From Erythroxylum novogranatense (lineage: Eukaryota; Streptophyta; Magnoliopsida; Malpighiales; Erythroxylaceae), in NCBI GenBank assembly GCA_029891385.1, contig JAIWQS010000076.1:303026-367025 (forward strand): 64,000 nt of DNA, given 5' to 3'. The notes beneath the pieces were generated by a model that did not search any database, was not told the origin of the DNA, and worked only from the letters and a program-made list of their open reading frames with translations. The translations under genes were made by a program, and so were the position numbers. Positions 1 to 10,338 of this stretch are shown in pieces. The stretch's first letter is position 1; each line of letters starts with the position of its first letter.

Positions 1-1354
1 TATGTCCCGCCGGACTCAATTCATCATTATCCAAGAGCCTTAATATCGTTCGGTTTCATTATATGAGCCTTATGCCAAGTAATAGATGTCTCTAGATGCG
101 TCTGCAAGACAAAAGAAGAAACATCAAAGATCGCAAAACTAATAAACCAATTGCAGAAAATTTCACTTTGAATTCCAATGTAATAACAGATATTAAAATT
201 TAAAGTTTATTTACATACCACATTATTCAACCACTCCACGTAAATGCCTGCAAGACAAAGGAAGAAACATCAAAGACCGCAAAACTAATAAACCAATTGC
301 AGAAAATTTCACTCTGAATTCCAATGTAATAACATATATATTAAAATTTAAAGTTTATTTACATACCACATTATTCAACCACTCCCTTGTCTCTGATTTA
401 GCTTTCTCCTTTGGGTCCTATAAATGAAAAATAAAACAAGACCAATGAGAGAAATAACAATCTGGAGGTTTTAAATCAATTTTTTTAGGTCTATTTGGAG
501 CCCTTAGGTCTGATTCTTCACCAAAAGAGTAGTCTTTACTTTCTCAAATCATTATAAGTGAAATAATCAGTCACTAGTACTCGTGAATCATGCAAAACGA
601 AATTTCCTTGAAACATGAAGATATGAGAACCAAAGATAAGCAGGAAAAAAACTATATGCAAAAGTTGCTTGAAAATCACCAATCACACAAATAGGCAATA
701 CTAAACTAAAGCGAAATGCGTTTTAACAAAAGCAGTTTAAGCAAATGGTAATCATCATCTAAATCTTGTTGAAGCACCTTCATCAAATAAAGACCCTTTG
801 AATGATCCACCCAATTCTAAGCACTCAACCATGTCTCACGATATACCTTGACACCTAATCGGTTTTCTGCTTTTCACAACTAAAAAGTAGAGCAATTACA
901 AGAAATGATCCGAAGATCTAACTACGTAAAATAAACAACAATCACCGGCGGGAAAGTTAACCCAAAACACTTCGACACAATCACAATGTATCGAGGAAGT
1001 AAAACGCATTGAGGAAGTACATGAAGTCAAGAAAATGGAACAGGACATTCAGTTACTCAAGGAAATCCAGAAAAGATGCATCAAAAGAACAAGTCAGATA
1101 ATAGTGCTTTGAACAAACTACCCATTGCGGTCAATTGCGGAGAACATATGCGTCAAAAATAATGTCATATCAAATAGAACCATACAGAAATGTAGTTTCC
1201 AGAGCTTAATATCAAAAACTAAAGACGAAAGAGAGAGAGAGAGGAAAACGAAGAGTATGACCTTATTCTAGATTCTATCGAAAACGTCGACACCTTCCTG
1301 GACCTTCTTGAGGACGCGATCGATCTCCCCCTGAAGTTTGCGACTCGCTCCCAT
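1..1354 (-). pseudogene. NOT3: CCR4-NOT subunit 3 (NOT3) 5' fragment, pseudogene
   Basis: NOT3 is a scaffold subunit of the CCR4-NOT mRNA deadenylase complex. Three pieces are visible on the minus strand. Exon 1 (1354-1262) starts MGASRKLQGEIDRVL and ends before a GT donor; it is 31 codons, but the conserved Trp of DSIWNK is a TAG stop (TGG to TAG). A middle exon (417-367, after an AG acceptor) reads DPKEKAKSETREWLNNV with a GT donor. A third exon (101-1) reads THLETSITWHKAHIMK, then after a one-base slip RLLDNDELSP, and leaves the window. A degraded piece of the KETKTKAF exon may lie near 500-545. The exons for the KEKFEADLKKEIKK region and the ELESQ region are not found. The stop, the frameshift and the missing exons make this a pseudogene fragment. 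The match was made by recognising the conserved protein, not by a search. Confidence 0.82.
102..392. repeat. 146-bp tandem duplication inside NOT3 fragment
   Basis: Two adjacent copies (102-247 and 248 to about 392) share the same order: CTGCAAGACAAA, the run AATAAACCAATTGCAG, AATTCCAATGTAATAACA, and the exon end TTATTCAACCACTCC. Each copy therefore carries one NOT3 intron plus the last bases of the upstream exon with its splice donor. The copies differ at a few bases and one short indel. The duplication arose after the gene structure existed. Confidence 0.85.
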
Positions 1355-1399
1355 GGTGAAAACTTCTTATCATGAGAAAAAAAATATTAGGGAAGCTTT

Positions 1400-2080
1400 G
1401 CGACATGCATCATTTTCTGTCTTTTTTATATGCATTCGTGTTGACATTTCCAAATCAATATAACCCTCCAAATCCACATATATAGACACTCAATACTCCG
1501 AAGATCTCCATTTCACAGAAACGTCCACCCGACTTCACAATAGAATAAGAATAGAACAATACCAACCCTCCCAAAATCGCACAACCAGAGAAATGGAGAA
1601 GCGTAGTGGAAGAAATAAAAACTTACTAATGGCAGAAGAGTCCCTGCGTCCAAGAGTGTTGCCCAGTGTGCGATGGAGAAGCGTAGACAGAAGCTAACGC
1701 GTGCGAGAGACAACTGCAACTGGGAAGATGCGACAGAGGGCGTGCGAGGTTTGGTTGCGGGAGAGAACGAAGAACGAAACACAGGGGTAATTTCGGAGGA
1801 GCGACCGTCTTTGTGTTGTAGACAGAGACAATTTATTTTTGTTCTCTGGTTTTGCAGTGAACTGAAATCTTTGTACATGTTTACCGGAGGCAGAAGACAA
1901 AAACATGGGGGGCGTGAACCAAACAACCAAGAGGGAGAAGATTTCTTTGTTTTGTCAACTGTCCCCATTCACGGCGTCACTAACCAAACACTACGTTAGT
2001 GATAGATTAGCTTTTGTTCATCATATGTAGTGGTCTTGTTACCATGTTGCCTTTGCTTTAGGGTGTTTGATAGTTTGTAT
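1400..2080. other. Unassigned sequence upstream of NOT3 fragment
   Basis: This would correspond to the promoter and 5' leader side of the minus-strand NOT3 fragment. Open frames occur on both strands between 1,513 and 1,999, but they overlap antisense to one another and none resembles a known family. A 14-base phrase ATGGAGAAGCGTAG occurs twice (about 1,592 and 1,674). No gene can be supported. Confidence 0.4.
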
Positions 2081-2546
2081 TGAATTTTTAATATGGGTAG
2101 AGTGTAGAGTTCATTTACAAGAATTGGATTTGGGTCAACTATTGTCCAAATAGCTAGAACTAGTTGTTTGGATAGTTGACCTTTACTACTTATAAACTCT
2201 TTAACATTTTCATGTCTAGGCAATATGAGACACTCTAACACTCCCCCTCAAGTGCAATTGAGACTGGACATCCAGTTGTCACTTGAAATATACGCAGTGG
2301 TAACCGGACCGGGCCGTTGGGACTGGACATTCCGACGGACAACTGGGAAATTAATAATCCAGACCAAACCTGCTCTGATACCATATTGAATTTTTAACAT
2401 GGGCAGAGTGTAGAGTCCATTAACAAGAATTGGGCTTGGGTCAACTATTGTCCAAATAACTAGAACTAGTTGTTTGGATAGTTGACCTTTACCACTTATA
2501 AACTCTTTAACATTTTCATGTCTAGGCAATATGAGACACTCTAACA
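2081..2546 (-). mobile_element. TRIM (terminal-repeat retrotransposon in miniature), complete
   Basis: Two direct repeats of 160 bp (3' LTR 2,081-2,240; 5' LTR 2,387-2,546, minus orientation) flank about 146 bp of internal DNA. Read on the minus strand, each LTR begins TGTTAGAGTG and ends near TTCA. The 5' LTR is followed by a copia-type PBS, TGGTATCAGAGCA (2,383-2,371), complementary to initiator tRNA-Met. The 3' LTR is preceded by a polypurine tract, TTGAGGGGGAG (2,251-2,241). There is no coding capacity, so movement would need proteins supplied in trans. The LTRs differ at about 8 of 160 positions. The TSD is unclear: if the LTRs extend 3 bp further, the flanks are GTTTG and TTTTG. Size and layout match the plant TRIM class. 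Confidence 0.9.
2135..2180. repeat. Hairpin inside TRIM LTR
   Basis: Within each LTR, TCAACTATTGTCCAAA is followed about 17 bases later by TTTGGATAGTTGA, forming an imperfect stem. The same arms recur in the other LTR at about 2,441-2,486. It may contribute to RNA folding of the short transcript, which is inference. Confidence 0.7.
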
Positions 2547-3984
2547 TTTTGGTCTTTGGAATCTAATAAATTTATCTTTCTAAGGGTTTTAATTAGTTAA
2601 TATCTCAATTTGCCTTCTAGATTTTAGGCCTCGATAGCTTATTTCGATAGTTCTATCTATCTAAGACAATTGGATTTTTCATTGATTGGTTCCATCTTTA
2701 ACAACTGCATTCCATGGGTAAAAACATAAATTTATGGACTATTGAGAGGTTGATTTGTGTGGAAAAATGATTAGTATATGGTGACTTGGTATCTGTACTT
2801 TTGTTAATGTTGAGTTATCTTTGGCAGCTGATTTTTTGGTGATTTGGGTGATCTTTTGTTGTTGCGTTCTACACGAATATACTGGGATTTTTAGACAACT
2901 AGATAATCATTCTTTTAGAGGAAAAACGTGTATAAGTTTTCATGGGTGTGTAACTGTATTTTTTTTGGGTACACTTATTCGATCGTTGATTTGTGCTATT
3001 ATTTTTGGGAGGTATTGTAGAGATAACTTATATGTTTAATAACGGACTATTGTTTGATATGGAATCTATCATGTTAAATCCATCCATCGACTTTTAGGCT
3101 GCTACATGTTGTGTGGGCTTTGAGTGAAAGATTAAAAAGTACTAAACACATTTTTTATTTGAATGCAGTTCATGATGTGACATATATCAATTGATTTTGT
3201 TGTTGTGAGTGGACTTTCAGAGATCAATTGCTAAGTAAGGTAGCATAATTTTTGTTGGAGAAAAATAAGCAGCCAATTGATGAACATATAGCAGCTGCGT
3301 TTTCTCTATTTTTGTAAACATTACACAGTCTATCAGTCATTATTGGCAGCTTCGTTGTTGCTATGTTTTTGGGATGAAAAACATGTTCGTTCGATGAGTT
3401 TTGTGGCTGCTGTACATAGGATGCTTTAGTGACAATATTGAAGGCTCATAGCATAATTTTTGTTAGACAACTTCCTACAGCTTCGGTTGATGAAACTGCG
3501 TATTTACGGGAGTTGTTTTCTGATCTCAAGTTTCTTCTTTGTTTATGTTATTTTAGATTCAATCACTTGAGTTGTTTTATTATCATTTTTATCATCAATC
3601 ATTTTGCAAAAATCTTCTATGGAGGTTAGCATGAGGTGGTCGTGTTATTGGAAGTGAAATAATTTCATGGGATGTGAGGATGAGTAGATAGTGTCAAGGG
3701 ATAAGTGGTGTCGACTTAGTAAAACCTTGTGTAAAACTATTGTTCTTCAATGAAAATGATTAAGCTGAGTGAGGTCTCGTAGATGCAGACAAGGTGTGTC
3801 GAACTGCGTTACTAAATCTTAGTTGTCGATTTGTTAATTGCTTGTTTAATTTTTTTATTCATGTTTTTATGAAAAATTAATAGTTGCTGACACAATTGCT
3901 TTGTATCAAGCAACCGATATAAACAATTCAAAGTAAATGCGACAGAATCAAAATTTTGCAAATCTACATCATTTCGCATTTTCA
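2547..3984 (+). other. AT-rich region, probably containing the 5' LTR of copia A
   Basis: No coding region is recognised. The right edge (…TTTTCA at 3,984) directly precedes a tRNA-Met-type PBS, so at least the last few hundred bases should be the 5' LTR of copia element A. The LTR start could not be fixed because the matching 3' LTR is absent from the window. A short phrase AGCATAATTTTTGTT occurs twice (about 3,242 and 3,450), followed each time by related sequence. Confidence 0.45.
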
Positions 3985-4057
3985 ATTAATATCAGAGCGA
4001 GGTTCACCTAATCAGAACTTAGTTTGTCAAGCTGGTGTAGATTGGTGTTTCGTAATC

Positions 4058-4641
4058 ATGGCTATCAGAGAAAGTGCGTCAATCATTAGGCTTTCGTTAC
4101 TAGATGGTTCGAATTGCCCTACTTGAAAATCAAGAATGAAAGTATTCATTCAAACGTAAGGTTTTGAATGGCTGAACACATCCGATGACGATCGATGAAA
4201 AGGGAGAAACAATACTTAAAGATCCATCTGAATGGACAAGGGAAGAAGAAAAGGGAGCACTTGGAAATTTTCATGCACTCCATTTTCAATGCAATAGATG
4301 AAGGTTGCTTTGTTATGATATCAACCTGTGAATCCGCAAAAGAAGCATAGAACACTTTATAAACAATACATAAGGGATCAAAATCTGAGATAGCTTTGAA
4401 ACTTTAGATGTTGGCCGCTAGATTTGAAGTACTGAAGATGCATGAAAGCGATACTATTGGAGATTTCCATTAGAGATTGCGTGATATTGCCAACCAAGCA
4501 TATCAACTTGGGAAAAAGTATTCAAATATGAAACTTGTCAAGAAGAATATTGACATCATTGCCTTTAAGATTCACACCGAAAATTGAAGTCATTGAAGAA
4601 GCCCATGATATCAATGAATTATCTTTGGATAAGGTAATTAG
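4058..4641 (+). pseudogene. Copia A gag, 5' part
   Basis: Gag forms the virus-like particle of the retrotransposon. The frame starts at ATG 4,058 (MAIRESASII…LLDGSN) and soon has TGA where copia gags have the Trp of YWK. It continues through frameshifts with segments such as WTREEEKGALGNFH, STCESAKEA, LAARFEVLKMHESD and LRDIANQAYQLGKK. This is the classic order of the copia gag core (UBN2-like family). It ends at LDKVI, exactly where gypsy F inserted. The reading resumes at 11,927. Confidence 0.8.
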
Positions 4642-6244
4642 TGATAGGTGCATATTTGTCTAATATTTGTGTTTTAATTATTCCTTTTTATTCCTCTTAT
4701 TGGTTTAATTATTGGGACTTAATTTGATTTAATATTTTCATGAAGGGAATTAAGGGAGGAATAAAACGCAGTATATGCAAGGACAAAACGCAGCACAAGG
4801 AGAAAGGATAGAAAGAAATCACGCAACAATTAAAAAAATAAAACCAGAAGAAGCCAAAGAGGCTGGTGGCAGCGTGGGGACTTGAGAATTATAAAGAAAT
4901 CACGCAAAGGGCAACAAGGGGCAGCACAAGAGGAATGGCGTGGAGAGCAACGCATGCAATAGAGGAATTAAAGGAGGAGCAGAGGGCTGACGTGGAATTA
5001 ATAAGGAAAGCACGAAAAAGAAGACAAAAACCTAGAGGAGTTACGCACATGAGGAAGGCAAGCAATCAGGTGGACTGGTTTTGGAGAGTCACGCACGCAT
5101 CACAACACGTGCAGGGCAAGGAAAAAAAAGAAGGGACACACGTCAGCAGAAAAAAAAACGCTAGGAGGACTTTGAAAAAGAGGGGACGCACACTAAAGAC
5201 TGGAAGTCTGGCGGCTGTGGACGCACGACTGCAAAAGGAATTACGCAGGAAGCAAATAGAGAGATTCACGCAGCCAAGAGAGGACTCTCTTTTGGTTTTG
5301 GATTTTTATAACGAAACAGTGGAGAGAAGACAAAGCAGCATTTTTGGGAGATTTCCTAGTTTTCTTTCTTCTTCTTTGTTATTTAGACTATGTTGATTAA
5401 GAATTTTGTTAGGTTTAATTTCGTTATGAGTAGCTAAGTTATTTTTAGTCGGGGAATTCCAATTATTATGCTTTGACTTGTGAGACTATTGTTCATAATA
5501 TTTGGTTTATAATATTCGTACTGTTTCTGATTTACTGTCATTGTTTATTAATTGATTCTGCGATTGAGGCTGATTGTAGAGTTAGTTAATTTGCATATCG
5601 CATGTTGATTTACTTGGTGGAGTCTAACTGGGTGATTGGTGTTTGTGGCAATTGGCACTAGGGCATAGTACTTGTCTGATTTTGTGTGGAGGAACTTGCG
5701 ATCTAACTAGATGAAGCATGAGTCTGTGCGTAGTCAATTAGGGTTAGTGTTTCTTTATAGTTTATTGCTGTTAACTAATTGAATCTCGGAGAGAGTCTCG
5801 AAGGGGTTATTAATTAATTAGGGAATAGTTCAAAGGAGTTTCTACGACTATTCTAAAATTAAGAAGAAACGAGGGAGCCAGAGGTAGTTGGTAACCATAG
5901 CTAACCTATTATTAAACCAGAGAAAATATTTGAGTCGATGATCGCGGTCTAAGCATAACTAGAAATTTCCTGGCTAAGTTGTCGTTTATTGAGTTTATTA
6001 ATTTTATTTGCGTTCTTTGTTGGTTATTGTTTTATTAATTTGCGTTAATCTTTTATCGCTTGTTATTTCAATTAGTAGTTTTAATGAAAACTTCAAAACC
6101 CTTTTTATTTAATTTCATTCGTTCTTTGGCATTTGAATAAAATCAATTGTTCCATTCTCGTGGATCGACCCCATTTACCCTTCAGGCGCAATTTATTTTC
6201 GTTTGGTGTTTGGGATTTATTTTTGGTGGATTCGACACCCATCA
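4642..6244 (+). repeat. 5' LTR of gypsy F (1,603 bp)
   Basis: Begins TGATAGGTGC and ends CACCCATCA. Compared with the 3' LTR it carries a 20-bp extra segment near 4,771-4,790 (about CAGTATATGCAAGGACAAAA) and scattered substitutions. It is unusually rich in the pentamer ACGCA between 4,767 and 5,275. An open frame at 4,866-5,396 lies wholly in the LTR and is not conserved in the 3' copy. Confidence 0.93.
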
Positions 6245-6293
6245 AATTTTGCGCGCTGTTGTGAGTAGTAACTAATTGATTTTGTTTTGTTTT

Positions 6294-7342
6294 ATGCCTA
6301 GGAACATTCAGACGGAGATTCCATCTTATGCGACCGAGATCGAAAAAACGCTAAGAGGCTAAGGAAGTTGAGCAAGCTAAGGAAGAAGCAAGGAGAAGCT
6401 AGTGGATTACAGACCCCGGTTGAGTCGGATACTGAAACGGAGTACGAAGAGGAGATTGAAGTTGAGCAATGACTGACGGAAGCTTAATCGTGACTATCGC
6501 ACAGATATGGCTCTTATGTAACCCTCTAGGACTTGGGTAGACCCACTGAAACGCAGCATCCGCTGTGCATAGACTTTCCAGAACTTCAAGAAGGGTTCGA
6601 ATTGAAGTCCGGACTCATCCACTTGTTGCCCACCTTCCGTGGATTGGAAAACGAAGCTCCGAATAAGCATCTGAAGGAATTTCACCTCGTCTGCACTTCC
6701 ATGAAACCCCGCAATGTCACGGAGGACCAAATCAAACTGAGAGTTTTTCCATTCTCGCTGCAAGATGCAGCCAAGGATTGGCTCTACTACTTACCTCCGG
6801 GGACAATCAACACTTGGGAAGGGATGTCCCGACAGTTTCTAGAAAAATATTTCCCAGCATCCCGAGCCGCCAACATCAGGCGTGAAATTTATGGCATTAA
6901 GCAGAAGGATTCAGAGAACCTCCACGAGTACTGGGAGAGGTACAAGAGAATTTTAGCAAGCTGCCCGCAGCATGGCATATCTGAACAATTGATCATCCAA
7001 GATTTCTTCTAGGGTCTAATTCCAATGGAGCCGAGAATGATGGATGCCATGAGTGGCGGGGCCATCGTCAAGAAAACCCACCAAGCCCGGAGTTGATATC
7101 AACCATGGCGACAAACTCCCAAAGAATTGATTGCTCGGCAAGATATACCGCGAAGAGTGAACGAGGTAAATGTTACTTATCTCAATGAGGTCAAATCTTT
7201 GCTAACAACTTTGGTCGAGAAATTGAATGTAGGTACTCCTCCACCTGCGAGGGCGTGTGGCATCTGCACCAACCTAGCTCACCCAACCGATGCATGCCCA
7301 ACGCTCCACGATGAAATACCAGAGAATGTGAATTCTATCTGA
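6294..7342 (+). pseudogene. Gypsy F gag (Retrotrans_gag domain), broken
   Basis: The leader frame starts MPRNIQTEIPS at 6,294 and breaks almost at once. The conserved core is open at 6,533-7,012: LKSGLIHLLPTFRG, the capsid motif FPFSLQDAAKDWLYYLPPG, FLEKYFP, and LHEYWERYKRILASCPQH, as expected for plant gypsy capsid. A TAG at 7,010 replaces the usual Tyr codon before the GL of the next segment. The frame is then broken again, by a TGA at about 7,096 and slips around 7,100-7,126. It reopens at 7,127-7,342 with VNEVNVTYLNEVKSLL and a CGICTNLAHPTDACP knuckle (CX2CX4HX4C), and stops at 7,342. KFDPYSNTYNPGW follows directly after that stop. Multiple lesions mean no functional Gag. Confidence 0.88.
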
Positions 7343-7583
7343 TTTCAACAGAGGAAGTTTGATCCCTATTCAAACACCTACAATCCCGGTTGGAGAAGCC
7401 ACCCAAATTTCAGTTATGCTAATAACCAACCGACCCAACAGAACTTCTATCACGGACCACCACCACCGCCGCAACAGCCTTTGGGCTCAGGTAAGCCTCT
7501 TGAAGAAATTGTCCATATGTTAGCTACTAATCTCGCAAAATTTCAACAGACATCAGAACAGATTTCAAAAGATAGAAGAGAGC

Positions 7584-8846
7584 ATGAAGACCCTAGAGAC
7601 TCAAATGAGTCAGATAGCATCCTCCGTTAGCAGAATGGAGACTCAAGGCAAGCTGCCGTCTCAGACACTCGACCCGAGGCATAATGTGAGCGCGATTTTC
7701 TTAAGAAATGGTAAGGAATTGCAGCCCCCAGTCGAAAGGAACCCTAAACGTGACCACACCCAGGGTTCCCATGCAGAAACAGAACAGGAAGCCGAAAGGG
7801 AGCTTACACGTGACCACATACAGGATTCAGGTCCAGCTGGAAATCCTCAGAAACCCAAACCTCTAGTGGTTCCACCCCCATTCCCACAGAGACTGGCTCA
7901 GAGCAAGAAGGAAAAGGAGGATAAAAGCATCATGGACTTATTCCGAAAAGTTGAAGTAAACATCCCGCTCCTAGAGGCCATTAAACAGGTTCCGCGCTAC
8001 GCCAAATTCCTTAAAGAATTATGCACAAACAAGCGTAAGTTAACAGGTAATGAATGGGTGAGTGTGGGTGAAAATGTTTCAGCTGTCTTACAGAGGAAAT
8101 TACCTCCTAAGTGTCGCGACCAAGGTATGTTTTCCATTCCTTTCAAAATTGGGAATATTGGTATAAGTAAGGCCATGTGTGACTTAGGAGCCTCTATTAA
8201 TGTGATGCCTTTGTCTGTTTATACTTCTTTGGGTCTTGGTCCATTGACTAGTACTGGAGTTATAATTCAATTGGCTGATCGATCGATTGTTTACCCTGAA
8301 GGTGTTTTAGAGGATGTGCTAGTTCAAGTTAATGGATTAATTTTTCCTGCTGATTTCTTTGTTCTTGACATGGAAAATGATAGTTCATCTGAGTCTTCTG
8401 ATATCTTGTTGGGTAGGCCTTTCCTTAGTACGGCTAAGGCAAAGATAGATGTGCATAGTGGTTCATTAACTTTAGAGTTTGATGGTGAAGTGGTGAAATT
8501 CGATGTTTGTGATGCCATGAAACGTGCTGAAGATGTGTCTTGTGTTTATAAGGTTGATATCATTGAAGATTTGACTCATGAGGTTTTTACTTTAAATTAT
8601 GATGATGAGTTGAATTATGCTTCATGTCATAGGATGTCTGTTGATGGAGTTAAGAGATTTACTGATCGGTCTGAAGTTTCTGATGATATACTTGATGAGG
8701 CCCCAAAGCTGGAGCTCAAAACACTTCCCGAGCACTTGAAATACACATACTTAGGAGACGGTGAGACTCTGCCCGTGATCGTATCCAGCATGCTTGACGG
8801 CCTGGGAGAGGAGAAACTAATTAGAGTGCATCGAGACGAGGGTTAA
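7584..8846 (+). CDS. Gypsy F gag C-terminus and aspartic protease, 420 aa
   Basis: This open frame holds the end of gag and a retropepsin-like protease. Residues about 1-130 are low-complexity gag linker (METQGKL…PKPLVVPPPFPQR). KYAKFLKEL-type sequence follows, and near residue 200 the active-site motif CDLGASINVMP (Asp-Leu-Gly-Ala, a common variant of DTGA in this lineage). The flap and C-terminal part include SDILLGRPFLSTAKAKID. The frame ends just after LKTLPEHLKYTYLGDGETLPVIVSS, which in autonomous relatives leads straight into the RT domain. RT is absent here, and the ORF stops at 8,846. The upstream frame is broken, so this protein would not be made as a normal Gag-Pro polyprotein. The start Met is simply the first in frame. 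Confidence 0.85.
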   Translation: MKTLETQMSQIASSVSRMETQGKLPSQTLDPRHNVSAIFLRNGKELQPPVERNPKRDHTQGSHAETEQEAERELTRDHIQDSGPAGNPQKPKPLVVPPPFPQRLAQSKKEKEDKSIMDLFRKVEVNIPLLEAIKQVPRYAKFLKELCTNKRKLTGNEWVSVGENVSAVLQRKLPPKCRDQGMFSIPFKIGNIGISKAMCDLGASINVMPLSVYTSLGLGPLTSTGVIIQLADRSIVYPEGVLEDVLVQVNGLIFPADFFVLDMENDSSSESSDILLGRPFLSTAKAKIDVHSGSLTLEFDGEVVKFDVCDAMKRAEDVSCVYKVDIIEDLTHEVFTLNYDDELNYASCHRMSVDGVKRFTDRSEVSDDILDEAPKLELKTLPEHLKYTYLGDGETLPVIVSSMLDGLGEEKLIRVHRDEG

Positions 8847-10338
8847 CATCGATAAGAGGATCGTCGAGCCTAGGACGTTAAACAAGGGCGCTAATGGGAG
8901 GCAGCCCATAATTTTTATTTTTATTTTTCTTTCTTTTCTTTTGCTTTGTTTTGTGTTCTTTTTGTCTCGTTTGTTTCCTTCTTTCTTTGTTTTGATATTT
9001 TCCTTTCCTTCCCTGTGTCTTTCAGGAGGTTCGGTATTGGATCAATTCAGAGTTATTGGATTACCGCTGTCGGGAGTCCTTTATATGATCATATGTTGGC
9101 TCTCGTCCCTCACTGTACTAGCTATACCCTACTGGCGGGATGCCTAAACGAGCTCACGTATAAGCCCTCATCTTCTCTCCAGATTCAGGGAAGTCCTTAG
9201 TTTACCTTTTCATTTACTTTTACGTTGAGGACAACGCATGATTTAAGTGTGGGGAGGTGATTTATGCTTTTGAGATGCATGCTGTTTTTGTTTGATGCAT
9301 TACTTTGGGTTGTGCCCTCCGTTGCCTTTTGGGTATATTTTGACTTCTTTTGCTCCATTTTGCTTGATAAATTGTTGTGCCTTAGGTAATGGTGGATTGT
9401 TTTAAAGGAGTCCAGAGTGTGATTGAGTCCCTTGTTGCTTAATGTTAATTAAATGTTAATGATTTTGTCCTATGTGTTGAAGTTGCGAGCCTGAGTTAAT
9501 TGGTTAGAATTTTAAAAAAATTGTGTGATTAATCGGTGCCTTTCTTGTCTAGAGTCATGTTAAGCTTAGAAATTGAGTTGGTATATGTGTTGAACTTTGG
9601 ATTGATGTGGAAAATTATGGTGAGAAAGGGAATGAAGAATAAAAATAAAAAGGTGTTTGATTCGTTCGCCAATCACCAAAGGTGGTTGTCATGAGCCAAG
9701 CCAAAATTGCCTAAAGGTGGACGGAATGAGTAACCGGGCGACATTCATCACAAATGTTTGCACTCGTGTAAAAAGGTCTCGGACAACTGACGTGTGAGGC
9801 AATTAACTACTCCTCTGATTACTCGGAAAAAAAAATAAAAAAATTGCAAGCATCTGAGTAATTACGAGTAAGGCTAAAGCCACTTGGCGTTGTGATTGAC
9901 CGAGAAACCGGATGACATTCATCACAAATGTTTGCATTCGCGTAAAAAAGCCAATGACAATTTCAAACAATTTGTAGCTAAAAACACCTAATTAAGTAAT
10001 TAAGATTAATCCGATCTTCTCATGACTACCACATAAGTTCGGAGTTCCTCGTGTATACTAACCACCTGATAAGTGAAGTGTATTTTCTAGGCTTGATTGG
10101 TTTTTAATTAAAATTCGGTAATTCATGCATGCGCTTCAATTTGAGTTCAGGCTTGTGTCTTCTCGTGTGGGAAATTTGTTGCACTTATTTGACATTTCAT
10201 TGACATTGGGACAAGATTGCGCTCTCATTCCTAGTTTACATTACCTCTGTGCATGTTTCATTTATTGGAGCGATTTTTCATTGTGTCTTAGCTCTCTTTT
10301 ATGCTTGAGGACAAGCATCGTCTAAGTGTGGGGAGATT
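8847..10338 (+). other. Non-coding 3' internal region of gypsy F
   Basis: RT to integrase should begin here but are missing. The sequence starts near GGGAGGCAGCCCATA, a phrase typical of the region after pol in plant gypsy elements, so a large pol deletion occurred upstream of it. Two purine-tract-like phrases are present: AAGTGTGGGGAGGTG (about 9,245) and AAGTGTGGGGAGATT (about 10,324, directly before the 3' LTR). A 23-bp phrase GACATTCATCACAAATGTTTGCA occurs at about 9,739 and again at about 9,913, each followed by a TCG.GTAAAAA-like run. Confidence 0.75.

Noticed and set aside
1513..1999. Overlapping open frames on both strands beside the NOT3 fragment
   Set aside because: Mutually antisense, no recognisable domain, no matching codon pattern or neighbouring splice structure.
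2081..2546. Two independent solo LTRs or a simple tandem repeat
   Set aside because: The presence of a PBS next to one repeat and a purine tract next to the other, in the right orientation, is better explained by a complete TRIM.
4866..5396. 176-codon plus-strand frame (basic, Arg-rich)
   Set aside because: It lies wholly within the 5' LTR of gypsy F, and the equivalent frame in the 3' LTR is broken and starts elsewhere; no family resemblance.
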